Below, in pieces: positions 26,043 through 34,885 of a DNA stretch of 61,725 bases (its first letter is position 1; each line of letters opens with the position of its first letter). The notes under the pieces are model-generated. The model saw nothing but the letters and a program-made list of their open reading frames with translations. It was not told where the DNA came from and made no database searches. This stretch comes from an uncultured Eubacteriales bacterium (GTDB lineage Bacteria; Bacillota; Clostridia; Oscillospirales; Butyricicoccaceae). The DNA lies in contig CAKUAK010000033.1 of assembly GCA_934636325.1 (NCBI GenBank), positions 1 through 61,725 of the forward strand, given 5' to 3'. The translations under genes were made by a program, and so were the position numbers.

Positions 26043-26737
26043 TATCTGTCACGATCCCTTCTGCCGCCGCCGAAGATAAGGAAGAGGCGCAGGAACTGCG
26101 CCAGCGCGACCATAAGCGCGGCGACATATGTCAGCGCGGCGGCCGTAAGGGTCTTCTGCGCGCCGGGAAGCTCGTCCTCGCCGAGGATCTGGGTGGCGGC
26201 AATGGCGTTGATGGCGCGGTTCGAGGCGTTTATCTCGACAGGAAGGGTCAGCAGCTGGAAGAGAACCGACATGAAGAAGAATATAAGCCCCAGCTTAATG
26301 AGTGAAAATGCATTGATAAACATGCCGATAAAGATCATGGGCATGGCCAGCGACGAACCGATCTGTGTCACGGGGATTATGGCCGCGCGCAGCTTGATCG
26401 GCACATACTGCTGTGCATACTGGACGGCATGACCGGCCTCGTGGGCCGCGACGCCCACGGCGGCGACGGTATCGGCATCGTAAACGCTGTCGGAAAGGCG
26501 GATGACATTGGTGCGCGGATCATAATGGTCGGTAAGATTGCCGGAGACCCGCTCTATCCTCACCCCGCCGACCCCGTTGGCCTCGAGGACGGCTCGGGCG
26601 GCATCGGCCCCGGTTATCCCGCGGCGCGTCCTGACGCTCGAATACTTATTAAAGGTCGTGTTGACCTTTGCCTGAGCTATCATGGCAAAGATGATGGCCG
26701 GAAGAACAAGGATAATATAATAGCTGTCTATAAACAT
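26042..26737 (-). CDS. Membrane zinc metallopeptidase, YugP family
   Basis: 231 residues with an N-terminal membrane helix (5-22), zinc motif AAHEAGHAVQYA (about 96-107), and two or three more helices in the second half. It belongs to the neutral zinc metallopeptidase family typified by Bacillus YugP, whose target is unknown. The insertion of this gene between fmt and rsmB is the main difference from the Bacillus order. Confidence 0.88.
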   Translation of the reverse strand: MFIDSYYIILVLPAIIFAMIAQAKVNTTFNKYSSVRTRRGITGADAARAVLEANGVGGVRIERVSGNLTDHYDPRTNVIRLSDSVYDADTVAAVGVAAHEAGHAVQYAQQYVPIKLRAAIIPVTQIGSSLAMPMIFIGMFINAFSLIKLGLIFFFMSVLFQLLTLPVEINASNRAINAIAATQILGEDELPGAQKTLTAAALTYVAALMVALAQFLRLFLIFGGGRRDRDR

Positions 26738-26752
26738 GGTATCAGTCCTTTA

Positions 26753-27682
26753 TCAGTCAAATCTTTCTTCAAGAAGCTGCGGGCGGCCGCGGAAGCAGTC
26801 GGCAGCCGGCATGCGCTTCTTGCCGTTGAGCTGTACCTCTCTTATAAGAACGACGCCATCCTTTGCCTGAACGGCAAGCCCCTTTTTATCGCAGCCTATG
26901 ATCTCCCCCGGACCCCGTGAAACGGCAGCATCCCCTTTTACTGCCGAAAACAGCTTGATCCGCTCTCCGCCGAGAAACGCGAAAGCGCCCGGCGCTGGAT
27001 CGTATCCGCGTATATGACATGCGCAGGCGGCGGCATCCCATTCAAAGGATATCCGCGCATCCTCGGTCTTTATTATATGCGCATAGGTCGACAGGCTGTC
27101 GTCCTGCGGCGTATAAATGGCATTGCCGCTCTCGATCAGGTCGAGGGCCTCTAAAAGCAGCTGTCCGCCGACCGGCGCGAGCTTATCGTGCAGGCTGGCA
27201 TAGCTGTCGTCGGGCAGGATATCGACAGCGCGGGATATCAGCATATCGCCGGTGTCTATGCCCTTCGCCATCTTCATGATGGTGACGCCGGTCTGGCTTT
27301 CGCCCTCTATTATGGCAGCGTTTATCGGGCTCGCGCCGCGGTATTTGGGCAGCAGCGACGCATGGACGTTTATACAGCCGTACCGGGGCAGCTCAAGTAT
27401 ACTTTTCGGAAGGAACATCCCGTAAGCCGCAACGATAATGATATCTGGCTGTATGGACGCAAGGATATCGTATACCTCCTGCGAGCGCAGGGTCGAGGGC
27501 TGATATACCGGGATATCTTCCGCCAGAGCCGTTATCTTTACCGGCGGCATGGTCATCTTCATTCCCCTGTTCTTGGGGGTATCGGCCCTTGTGAAAACGG
27601 CGCAGACCTCATGCCGGCTGCCCAGAAGGGCCTTTAAAGAGGCGTCGGCAAAATCCGGCGTTCCCATAAAGACTGTTCTCAT
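26753..27682 (-). CDS. fmt: Methionyl-tRNA formyltransferase
   Basis: 309 residues. It formylates initiator Met-tRNA using 10-formyl-THF. The N-terminal motif VFMGTPDFADASL, catalytic region INVHASLLPKYRGASPIN and the Asp in GIDTGDMLI are present, followed by the C-terminal OB-like domain. It lies 2 nt after def, its functional partner. Confidence 0.97.
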   Translation of the reverse strand: MRTVFMGTPDFADASLKALLGSRHEVCAVFTRADTPKNRGMKMTMPPVKITALAEDIPVYQPSTLRSQEVYDILASIQPDIIIVAAYGMFLPKSILELPRYGCINVHASLLPKYRGASPINAAIIEGESQTGVTIMKMAKGIDTGDMLISRAVDILPDDSYASLHDKLAPVGGQLLLEALDLIESGNAIYTPQDDSLSTYAHIIKTEDARISFEWDAAACACHIRGYDPAPGAFAFLGGERIKLFSAVKGDAAVSRGPGEIIGCDKKGLAVQAKDGVVLIREVQLNGKKRMPAADCFRGRPQLLEERFD

Positions 27683-27684
27683 TA

Positions 27685-28170
27685 TCAGTTTTCCTCACCG
27701 TCGGAATAATACTCTTCGGGATCTATATATTCGCTTACCAGCTCGGTGAAAAGATGGCCGCTGAGATGGTCGATCTCGTGGCAGAAGGCCCTTGCCGTGA
27801 AGCCCTCGGCCTCGTATGTGAAGGGTTCGCCGTTGCGGTCCTGCGCCGTGATCTTGACCTTATTGGGGCGCATGACGATGCCGAATCTGCCGGGAACGCT
27901 GAGACAGCCCTCGGGGCCCTCCTGCATGCCGCTGGCCTCGACGATGGTGGGGTTGACGATCTCGAGGTAACTGCCGTCCTCAAGTACAACGATGGCGCAG
28001 GCGCGCAGCACGCCGACCTGAGGCGCGGCAAGACCGGCGCCGTCGGCCTTTCTGAGGGTATCCTTCATATCGTCAAGCAGCTGATGGAGACGGGGGTTGA
28101 AATCGGTCACCTTGCGGCACTGCTTTGCAAGGACCTCGTCGCCCTCCTGAACAATGTTTCTTATTGCCAT
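27685..28170 (-). CDS. def: Peptide deformylase
   Basis: 161 residues with all three motifs: GAGLAAPQVG, EGCLSVPG and HEIDHLSGHLF, which supply the metal ligands Cys and two His plus the catalytic Glu. It removes the N-formyl group from new proteins. The ATG at 28170 (MAIRNIVQEG) has AGGAGG 9 nt upstream; the in-frame extension to 28200 overlaps priA and is unlikely. Confidence 0.97.
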   Translation of the reverse strand: MAIRNIVQEGDEVLAKQCRKVTDFNPRLHQLLDDMKDTLRKADGAGLAAPQVGVLRACAIVVLEDGSYLEIVNPTIVEASGMQEGPEGCLSVPGRFGIVMRPNKVKITAQDRNGEPFTYEAEGFTARAFCHEIDHLSGHLFTELVSEYIDPEEYYSDGEEN

Positions 28171-28183
28171 TTTGGTATTCCTC

Positions 28184-30646
28184 CTAATAATATAAAGCAT
28201 TGATATCGGCAGCGGCCGTCACTCCGCGCGTCTGCGCCTGTGACCCGAGCCATATAAGTATATCGGAAAGAAGCCGGCGCACCCGCTTCCCGGCATGTCC
28301 TTTAAACGAGACAACATACCGGTATTTGCCGTTGAGCCTGGCAAGCGACGCCGGCGCGGGCCCCAGCACCGGGGCTGCTATATCGGAAAAACTGCCCCTG
28401 AATGCGGCCTTTACCGCCCCGGCGGCCGCTTCGCCCGCCTGACGGGCGCGTTCTTCGTCCTCCGAGGTGAGAAAGATCGAACATATATCAAAGAACGGAG
28501 GGGCTTTTATAAGCTCCCGTATCTCGATCTCATAGTTATAAAATGCGTTATAGTCCTGCCGCGACGCGGCCTCTATGACCGGATTGGCCGGCGAAAAGCT
28601 CTGTATGACCGCCCTTCCCGGCTTGTCGCGCCGCCCGGCGCGCCCCACTACCTGCGATATGAGCGAAAAGCTGTGCTCCCCGGCCAGATAATTTCCCATA
28701 TTCAGCGAGGCATCAGCGTCGATGACCCCGACAAGGGTCACGTTGGGGAAATCCAGCCCCTTGGCCACCATCTGTGTGCCGAGAAGTATGTCGGCCTTAT
28801 CCTGCCCGAACATATCGAGCAGCTCTTCGTGCGAGCGCCGCCCGGTCGTCGTGTCGGCGTCCATGCGCAGCACCCTCGCCTCCGGGAAAAGGTCGGCCAG
28901 CTCTTCTTCGATCTTCTGCGTGCCGCAGCCGACCAGCTTGATGTGGCTGCCGCCGCATTCGGGACATTCGGTCATCAGCGGTATCGAATATCCGCAATGG
29001 TGACACATCAGCCTTCCGTTGGCCGAATGATAGGTCAGCGCAACGCTGCAATTCTCGCACTGCGGCACATAACCGCAGTCGGCACAGACGGCCATCCGCG
29101 CGTTTCCGCGGCGGTTGATGAAAAGGATCGTCTGTTCCCCCCGGCGCAGATTTTTTGCCATCTCCTCGCGAAGCACTGGGCCTATCGATCCGCCGTCGCC
29201 GTTTTTAAGGGTCTCCCGCATATTGGCGACGATGGTTTCCGGCAGTCCCGCATCGTTGAAGCGGCTGTCCAATGTGAAGAGGCGGTATTTCCCGTGCAGC
29301 GCGTTATAATAGCTCTCTACACTTGGTGTAGCCGAGCCGAGAAGCAGCAAACAGCCGCTTTTGACGCACCTGTATTTTGCCACATCGGCGGCATTATATC
29401 TCGGCGCGGTCTCCGAGCGGTAAGACCCCTCGTGTTCCTCGTCGAGTATGATGATCCCAAGATCCCTGCACGGCGCGAACACGGCGCTGCGCGTCCCGAC
29501 AACGACCCTGGCCCGGCCGGTTTTGATGCGCATATATTCATCATAGCGCTCAGCCGAGGTCAGCCCACTGTGGATGACGGCCACCATATCGCCGAAATGA
29601 CCTTTGAAGCCCCGGACCATCTGCGGCGTCAGCGATATCTCGGGCACCAGCATCATTGCCGACCGGCCCCGTGATATGACATCCCGGATGAGCTCTATAT
29701 ATATGGCCGTTTTGCCGCTTCCGGTCACGCCGTGAAGCAGAGCGCAGCCGGCGCCCGAGCGGCACATTTCGGCAAGCCCATCGAAGATCTCCTTCTGCCT
29801 GTCCGAAAGACTGAAGGGCTCTGACATGGCCTCTTCATCCCCGCGGACGGCATATCTCGGCATCATGTCGCTGTGGGCAAATCCGTGGGTGACAAGATAT
29901 GTCATATCCCCCGGCGTCGCCCCGGTCTGGTATCTCAGCTCTTCCTCGGGCATACTGCCGCGGTCAAGCAGAAGAGCCAGCGCCTCCCGCCTCCGGGCAT
30001 CGACGGCCTCTGTTCTTGAAAGCCTGCCTTCGGGCATGGATGCCACATCGGGTGTTACCATTTTTATACGTCTGCGGTCACTCTCTTCGAGCTGGTGCTC
30101 TACCGAGACCCAGCCCTCCCTTTCGAGGGCCGACAGATCCTTCAAAAGGCCTTTGATGCCGCATTTTTTCTCGAGCGCCGAAAGGGTCAGCCCCTCTTCG
30201 GACTGGGCCAATGCCGAAATGACCGACGCGAGATGCGGATCGACAGGCAGCGGACGGTCGGCATCGGGCGATATCGACAGGCGATATTTATCGGGCGACC
30301 TGCTCCATATGCCCGGCGGCAGCATGGCGGCCGCACATTCGAAAAAAGTGCAGAAACAGCGTGATCTCATCCAGAGCGCAAGCTCTATATCGGCCTTTGA
30401 CAGCGCGACGTCCCCGCTGTAAAGGTGGACGATGTGCTTGAGCCGCGGCGGGATGCTGCCACCATCGGATGCCGACACCGAGAGCACAAAGCCCTCGGTC
30501 AGCTTGTTTCCCTTCCCGAAGGGCACAAGGACCCTTCGCCCCGGGGCGATATTCTCCATCCCGGCCGATACGATATAATCAAACGGCTTGTCTATACTGT
30601 ATACGGCCGCCGAGACGGCTATCTTTGCTGTCTTAACTTCAGGCAA
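28184..30646 (-). CDS. priA: Primosomal replication-restart helicase PriA
   Basis: 820 residues. It has an N-terminal DNA-binding domain, helicase Walker A HGVTGSGKTAIY (about residue 308), Walker B LDEEH, and a zinc region with paired cysteines (CADCGYVPQCENC, then CHHCGY and CPECGG). Motif V/VI elements QVVGRAGRRDKPGRA are also present. The start is TTG with GGAGGGG upstream. In Bacillus coaBC separates rpoZ from priA; here a terminator lies between them, so priA may need another promoter or read-through. Confidence 0.96.
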   Translation of the reverse strand: MPEVKTAKIAVSAAVYSIDKPFDYIVSAGMENIAPGRRVLVPFGKGNKLTEGFVLSVSASDGGSIPPRLKHIVHLYSGDVALSKADIELALWMRSRCFCTFFECAAAMLPPGIWSRSPDKYRLSISPDADRPLPVDPHLASVISALAQSEEGLTLSALEKKCGIKGLLKDLSALEREGWVSVEHQLEESDRRRIKMVTPDVASMPEGRLSRTEAVDARRREALALLLDRGSMPEEELRYQTGATPGDMTYLVTHGFAHSDMMPRYAVRGDEEAMSEPFSLSDRQKEIFDGLAEMCRSGAGCALLHGVTGSGKTAIYIELIRDVISRGRSAMMLVPEISLTPQMVRGFKGHFGDMVAVIHSGLTSAERYDEYMRIKTGRARVVVGTRSAVFAPCRDLGIIILDEEHEGSYRSETAPRYNAADVAKYRCVKSGCLLLLGSATPSVESYYNALHGKYRLFTLDSRFNDAGLPETIVANMRETLKNGDGGSIGPVLREEMAKNLRRGEQTILFINRRGNARMAVCADCGYVPQCENCSVALTYHSANGRLMCHHCGYSIPLMTECPECGGSHIKLVGCGTQKIEEELADLFPEARVLRMDADTTTGRRSHEELLDMFGQDKADILLGTQMVAKGLDFPNVTLVGVIDADASLNMGNYLAGEHSFSLISQVVGRAGRRDKPGRAVIQSFSPANPVIEAASRQDYNAFYNYEIEIRELIKAPPFFDICSIFLTSEDEERARQAGEAAAGAVKAAFRGSFSDIAAPVLGPAPASLARLNGKYRYVVSFKGHAGKRVRRLLSDILIWLGSQAQTRGVTAAADINALYY

Positions 30647-30681
30647 AAAGCCGCCCCTCCTTTTGTTCTCTTATGGTCGGG

Positions 30682-30711
30682 AAAAAGGGCAGATCTGTCT
30701 CAAACCTGCCC
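30682..30711 (-). terminator. Terminator between rpoZ and priA
   Basis: On the minus strand GGGCAG (30706-30711) pairs with CTGCCC (30687-30692) across a 13-nt loop and is followed by TTTTT. The stem is short, so termination may be partial. It lies about 20 nt after the rpoZ stop. Confidence 0.65.
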
Positions 30712-30730
30712 ATACGCCGGTATCCCGGAA

Positions 30731-30982
30731 CTATTCCTGTTCCTCGGCGTTCTCGATATTCTCCTCGGTCGTCTCTTCCTCGGCCGGATGCTCGACGGGG
30801 ACGATCTTCCCGCTCATGATATCGTCGAGAGCCAGCGAGACCGGCTTCTCTTCAGCCACCATCTCGGGATCGTTCTCTGCCTGCTCGGCAATATCCCTGG
30901 CCCTTTTGGCGGCGACATTTACAAGCGAATATCTGTTGGGCACCTTTTTAAGAAGGTCGCTCAAAGAAGGATAAAGCATCAT
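30731..30982 (-). CDS. rpoZ: RNA polymerase omega subunit
   Basis: 83 residues: typical omega core YPSLSDLLKKVPNRYSLVN, then AAKRARDIA, LALDDIMSGKI, and an acidic tail. It assists assembly of the beta' subunit. It follows gmk with GGAG upstream; the start may be the first or second of two adjacent ATGs. Confidence 0.95.
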   Translation of the reverse strand: MMLYPSLSDLLKKVPNRYSLVNVAAKRARDIAEQAENDPEMVAEEKPVSLALDDIMSGKIVPVEHPAEEETTEENIENAEEQE

Positions 30983-31019
30983 AATATTGTATCTCCTTTA
31001 TGATAGATAAATCAAAGAT

Positions 31020-31616
31020 CTAAACCAGTTTTATTTGGTTCTTGCTGCTGCGGCACCTTTCCGCCGTTATGATGGCCGAAAGGTCGCGCACCGCATCATC
31101 AAGAAGGTCATTGACGACGATGAAATCATAGTCGTCCATATGGGCGCACTCTGCCCTGGCCTTTTGCAGGCGTTTCTCAACGACCTCTTCGGCCTCGGTG
31201 CCGCGGTTGCGCAGACGGCGCTCGAGAATGTCAAAGGAAGGCGGAACGATAAAAACAAGAACGGCGTCAGGGCGTTTTTCCTTTACGATCAGCGCGCCCT
31301 GCACCTCTATTTCGAGGATAACATCCTGTCCGTCCTCGAGCCTGCGATTGACAGGCCCCTCCGGAGTGCCGTAGCAGTTGCCGACATACTTGGCATGCTC
31401 GAGCAGCTCTCCCCGCTCGACCATCTCGTCGAAACGCTCTCTTGAAATGAAATAATAATTGACTCCGTCCTCTTCGCCGGGGCGGGGCTTTCTTGTCGTT
31501 GCCGAGACCGAAAGAAAGACATTTTCAAGCGACGGAAGGACTCGCGAAAGCACCGACCCCTTTCCTGCGCCCGAAGGCCCGGTAATAATAAAAAGGCTTC
31601 CCTTTCTCTTATTCAT
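31020..31616 (-). CDS. gmk: Guanylate kinase
   Basis: 198 residues from ATG 31616 (MNKRKGSLFII). Walker A ITGPSGAGKGSVL and the GMP-binding segments SVSATTRKPRPGE and GVNYYFISRERFDEM are clear. It phosphorylates GMP to GDP. The start overlaps the end of remA by 8 nt, which rules out the longer frame as the usual start. Confidence 0.97.
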   Translation of the reverse strand: MNKRKGSLFIITGPSGAGKGSVLSRVLPSLENVFLSVSATTRKPRPGEEDGVNYYFISRERFDEMVERGELLEHAKYVGNCYGTPEGPVNRRLEDGQDVILEIEVQGALIVKEKRPDAVLVFIVPPSFDILERRLRNRGTEAEEVVEKRLQKARAECAHMDDYDFIVVNDLLDDAVRDLSAIITAERCRSSKNQIKLV

Positions 31617-31875
31617 CGTCGTCCTCCTCATCGTCTTCATCGTCATAGCTCAGCCTGTTTGCGACCGTTTCCGGCTGAAGTGGAGACAGGATAACATGCT
31701 CTGAGTCGATTATCAGCACCGCGCGGCTGCGGCGGCCGTAGGTCGCGTCGATCAGCATATCCTTTTCCTTGGCCTTTTGGATAACACGTTTTATCGGCGC
31801 CGACTCGGGACTCACTATCGCAACGATGCGGCTTGCCGAAACCATATTGCCGAAACCAATGTTTATCAGCTTCAA
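31609..31875 (-). CDS. remA: DUF370 DNA-binding regulator RemA
   Basis: 88 residues: LINIGFGNMVSASRIVAIV, then ATYGRRSRAVLIIDSEHVILS, plus an unusually acidic tail (Asp/Glu from residue 78). In Bacillus, RemA is a ring-forming DNA-binding protein that activates biofilm matrix and osmoprotection genes. Its role in Clostridia is less clear. It sits between yicC and gmk as in Bacillus. Confidence 0.93.
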   Translation of the reverse strand: MKLINIGFGNMVSASRIVAIVSPESAPIKRVIQKAKEKDMLIDATYGRRSRAVLIIDSEHVILSPLQPETVANRLSYDDEDDEEDDDE

Positions 31876-31893
31876 AATAAACAGCCCCTTTTC

Positions 31894-32775
31894 CTATTCG
31901 AGATTCTGGATCTGTTCCCTTATCTTCTCTATCTCGGCCTTGAGCTCGACAACTGTATGGGCGATATCGTAATCGTTGGCTTTAGAGCCTATGGTATTGG
32001 CCTCGCGATTCATCTCCTGAACAAGGAAATCGAGCTTGCGGCCGACCGGCACCTTGCCCGTGACCATGCTCTCGAACTGTTTTATATGGCTGCGGAGCCT
32101 TACTATCTCTTCGGTTACAGAGACCTTATCGGCAAAAAGGGCGGCCTCTGAAAGTATCCTCTGCTGTGCGATCTCGGTATCGTCAAGAAGCTCTGTCATC
32201 CTGGCGGCGATCCTCTCGCGGTATTCGGCGACGCTGTCGGGCGAGCGCTTTTCAACGTGATCGACATATTCGAGGATCAACCTGCCGCGTCCCAGTATAT
32301 CTTCACAAAGGCGCGCCCCCTCCGTGCTGCGCATGGCGTCATATTCGGCCAGCGCCTGCGAAAGGGCCTCTGATACCTGGGCCGAAATGACCTCGGCGTC
32401 GGCCTCTTCCTTATCGGCGGCTATGGCATCGGGAAGGCGGATGACGTCGGACAGCTTGAGATCGTCCATCGAAAGCCCGAAGCGATCGGATATATCTTTG
32501 GCGGCCTTGAGATATCCCTCAACAACAGGCATATTGGGGGAAATACGGACGTCGCTTCCCTCTTTTTCCTTTATGGAAACATAAATATCGGTCTTGCCGC
32601 GCACAAGAACGCTCTGCACGGTCTTTTTGACCATATCCTCAAGATAGGCGTAAAGCCTTGGGACCTTTATATTAAGATCAAGATACCTGTGGTTGACAGA
32701 GCGGATCTCGACATTGATCTCCCTCTGGTCGTTTTCCAGCTTGGCACGTCCATATCCAGTCATGCTTTTAAGCAA
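31894..32775 (-). CDS. yicC: YicC-family endoribonuclease
   Basis: About 293 residues with N-terminal LKSMTGYGRA, NVEIRSVNHRYLD and C-terminal FLVQEMNREANTIGSKAND, all family hallmarks. YicC proteins are RNases linked to small-RNA turnover. I choose TTG 32775, which gives the standard MLKSMTGYG start with GGGGTG 6-7 nt upstream. ATG 32790 has no ribosome site. First gene of the block that runs to rpoZ. Confidence 0.93.
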   Translation of the reverse strand: MLKSMTGYGRAKLENDQREINVEIRSVNHRYLDLNIKVPRLYAYLEDMVKKTVQSVLVRGKTDIYVSIKEKEGSDVRISPNMPVVEGYLKAAKDISDRFGLSMDDLKLSDVIRLPDAIAADKEEADAEVISAQVSEALSQALAEYDAMRSTEGARLCEDILGRGRLILEYVDHVEKRSPDSVAEYRERIAARMTELLDDTEIAQQRILSEAALFADKVSVTEEIVRLRSHIKQFESMVTGKVPVGRKLDFLVQEMNREANTIGSKANDYDIAHTVVELKAEIEKIREQIQNLE

Positions 32776-32846
32776 AGGTAAACACCCCATTATATTTTAT
32801 TTCATACCCCGGCGGAGGCTCCACCCGAGATTTTGAATCATATTTC

Positions 32847-32875
32847 ATTATACCACAACAGCCTTTGGCCGTAAA
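32847..32875 (-). promoter_or_regulatory. Promoter of the yicC-remA-gmk-rpoZ operon
   Basis: On the minus strand TTTACG (32870-32875), 17 nt, TATAAT (32847-32852), just past the end of the RseC-like gene. The leader contains a small hairpin (GGTGGAG/CTCCGCC). Confidence 0.72.
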
Positions 32876-32882
32876 GCACGGT

Positions 32883-33287
32883 TTAATCCAAAATATCGCT
32901 TATAGAGCTTTTCAGGCTGCCGCTGGCCGACGCACGCCTGGAATAGACGGCCGAAATACCGACGCCGAGAGCCAGGCCCAGAAGAGAGCAGAGGATCTTT
33001 ATGCCCTCGCCGCCCGACGGCACGAAATAAAAAACAAACATAAGGATGACCGGCAGTATATAGACGACCGAGGCCGACCGATAGACCCTTCCCGTCGACG
33101 CAGTTATCCTCACCCTGTCGCCCGGCTTTGCGCCGACTGGATCACTTACCGTCACCTCAAGTGTCTGCTGCGGATGTGCGCAGCCCTTGCAGCTCGAGCA
33201 GTCGCCGCCGCAGGACGACTGCCTTACTATCTCTACCACAGCGTCTCCGCCGGGAGTTTTGCGGAGCACCGTACCCTCCTGTGTCAT
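32883..33287 (-). CDS. RseC/MucC-family membrane redox protein
   Basis: 134 residues. An N-terminal domain with a cysteine cluster (CGGDCSSCKGC, about residues 26-36) is followed by two membrane helices (about 73-90 and 95-113). The RseC/MucC family includes SoxR-reducing proteins, and members often sit with Rnf or NADH-linked genes. It overlaps the FAD dehydrogenase gene by 4 nt and is the last gene of the cdaA operon. The cluster suggests metal or Fe-S binding; the partner is unknown. Confidence 0.8.
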   Translation of the reverse strand: MTQEGTVLRKTPGGDAVVEIVRQSSCGGDCSSCKGCAHPQQTLEVTVSDPVGAKPGDRVRITASTGRVYRSASVVYILPVILMFVFYFVPSGGEGIKILCSLLGLALGVGISAVYSRRASASGSLKSSISDILD

Positions 33288-34885
33288 ATTCCCTCCACCG
33301 GAGCATAAAGCTCCATTATCCTTTCCGCCGCGCGGATGCCGTCGACCGCCGCACTGACTATCCCGCCGGCATATCCGGCGCCTTCTCCGCAGGGTATGAG
33401 CCCCTGCACGCCCGGCATCATAAGATCGCCGCCCCGCTCTATGCGAACCGGCGAAGATGTCCTTGTCTCGGGCGCAGTAAAAACGGTATCGGCGGCGTCA
33501 AAGCCGCGTATTTTCCTGCCGAAATATGGCATGGACGACCTTATCATCCGGCAGACATATTCGGGCAGTATATTATTTATATCAACAAACTCGTATCCCC
33601 GTGGATATGTCGGCTCGACGCGGCCGAGACCCTTCGATACCCTGCCCTCGGCAAAATCGCCGAAAAGCTGCACCGGGCCGATGTTCTTCCCGCCGCAGGC
33701 GGCAAACGCCGCCTGTTCTATGCTGCGCTGGAAACACATTCCGGCCAGCACATCGGACGAACCGAAATCCTCGGGCGATACCGAAACGCAGACGGCCGAA
33801 TTGGCGTTCCTGCCCGACCGCGCGTGATAGCTCATGCCATTGGTCACTATGCCGCCCTCTTCGCTGGCGGCGGCAACGACATATCCGCCGGGGCACATGC
33901 AGAAGGTATAGCACGCGCGGTCGCCGTCCCGGCGCGAGAGGACATATTCGCCGGGCGGCAGCCACTCTTTTCCGGCATATTTACCGTAAAGGGCGGCGTC
34001 GATATCGCTTTGAAGATGCTCTGCCCTGACGCCGACCGAAAAGGGTTTTGCCTTCATCGGCAGCTGCTTGCTTTTGATAAGCTCGAATACATCGCGGGCG
34101 CTGTGTCCCGTGGCCAGGACGGCGACATTTGCGGGATACCTCTCCCCGTCCTTTCCGATGACGGCCGCAAAGCGGCCCGAACGTATCTCGAGATCGGTCA
34201 TGGGCTGTGAAAACACGACTGTTCCGCCGAGAGACCGTATGCGCTCTCTTATGCTCCTGACGACCCCCTTGAGCTTATCGGTCCCGATATGGGGCTTTGC
34301 CCGGCGCAGCATATCGCCGTCGGCGCCGTATTTATGCAGGATATCAAGGACCAGCTGGCTCCTCGGGTCGTTTATCCTTGTGGTCAGCTTGCCGTCGGAA
34401 TATGTGCCGGCACCGCCCTCGCCGAACTGGACGTTCGAAGAAAGATCGAGCCGACCGCCGCCGAAAAACTCGTCGACCCGCCTGTCGCGCTCTTCGATGG
34501 GAGCTCCCTTTTCAAGCACCAGAGGCCGGTATCCGTTTTCGGCCAATATGAGGGCCGCGAAAAGCCCGGCCGGACCGAAGCCTATCACCACAGGAGGCGA
34601 ATCGAGACGGTCTGTTCCGACCGGCAGAGGCAGACAGGCTTTGGCCCTCTGCCTTACAAAAGGGAGGCCAAGCCCTTTTACAAGCCTGGCCTCGTCTGTA
34701 TCGGTATCAAGTTCAACTGAATAGACCTTTGAAAGCCTGCCGTGGCGCAGGTCAAAGGACACCTTATGTACGCTGCCCGAAAGGACGCTCGAAGGTGACA
34801 GGCGCGCCGTGCGCACAGCCTGCGCGACCGCCTCTTCGTCGCTCGACCCAAAGGGCATTACTATATTTGAAACGACAATGCTCAT
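33284..34885 (-). CDS. FAD-dependent dehydrogenase (COG2509 type)
   Basis: 533 residues. A small N-terminal domain (1-90) is followed by the dinucleotide-binding site VVIGFGPAGLFAALILAENG near residue 98. Further family motifs are SSNVQFGEGGAGTYSDGKL and the C-terminal GEGAGYAGGIVSAAVDG. Members are widespread in Firmicutes and have no firm substrate. The first codon overlaps the cdaR stop, so it is translated with the c-di-AMP genes. The conserved CMCPGGYVV segment near residue 325 may hold reactive cysteines. Confidence 0.85.
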   Translation of the reverse strand: MSIVVSNIVMPFGSSDEEAVAQAVRTARLSPSSVLSGSVHKVSFDLRHGRLSKVYSVELDTDTDEARLVKGLGLPFVRQRAKACLPLPVGTDRLDSPPVVIGFGPAGLFAALILAENGYRPLVLEKGAPIEERDRRVDEFFGGGRLDLSSNVQFGEGGAGTYSDGKLTTRINDPRSQLVLDILHKYGADGDMLRRAKPHIGTDKLKGVVRSIRERIRSLGGTVVFSQPMTDLEIRSGRFAAVIGKDGERYPANVAVLATGHSARDVFELIKSKQLPMKAKPFSVGVRAEHLQSDIDAALYGKYAGKEWLPPGEYVLSRRDGDRACYTFCMCPGGYVVAAASEEGGIVTNGMSYHARSGRNANSAVCVSVSPEDFGSSDVLAGMCFQRSIEQAAFAACGGKNIGPVQLFGDFAEGRVSKGLGRVEPTYPRGYEFVDINNILPEYVCRMIRSSMPYFGRKIRGFDAADTVFTAPETRTSSPVRIERGGDLMMPGVQGLIPCGEGAGYAGGIVSAAVDGIRAAERIMELYAPVEGI

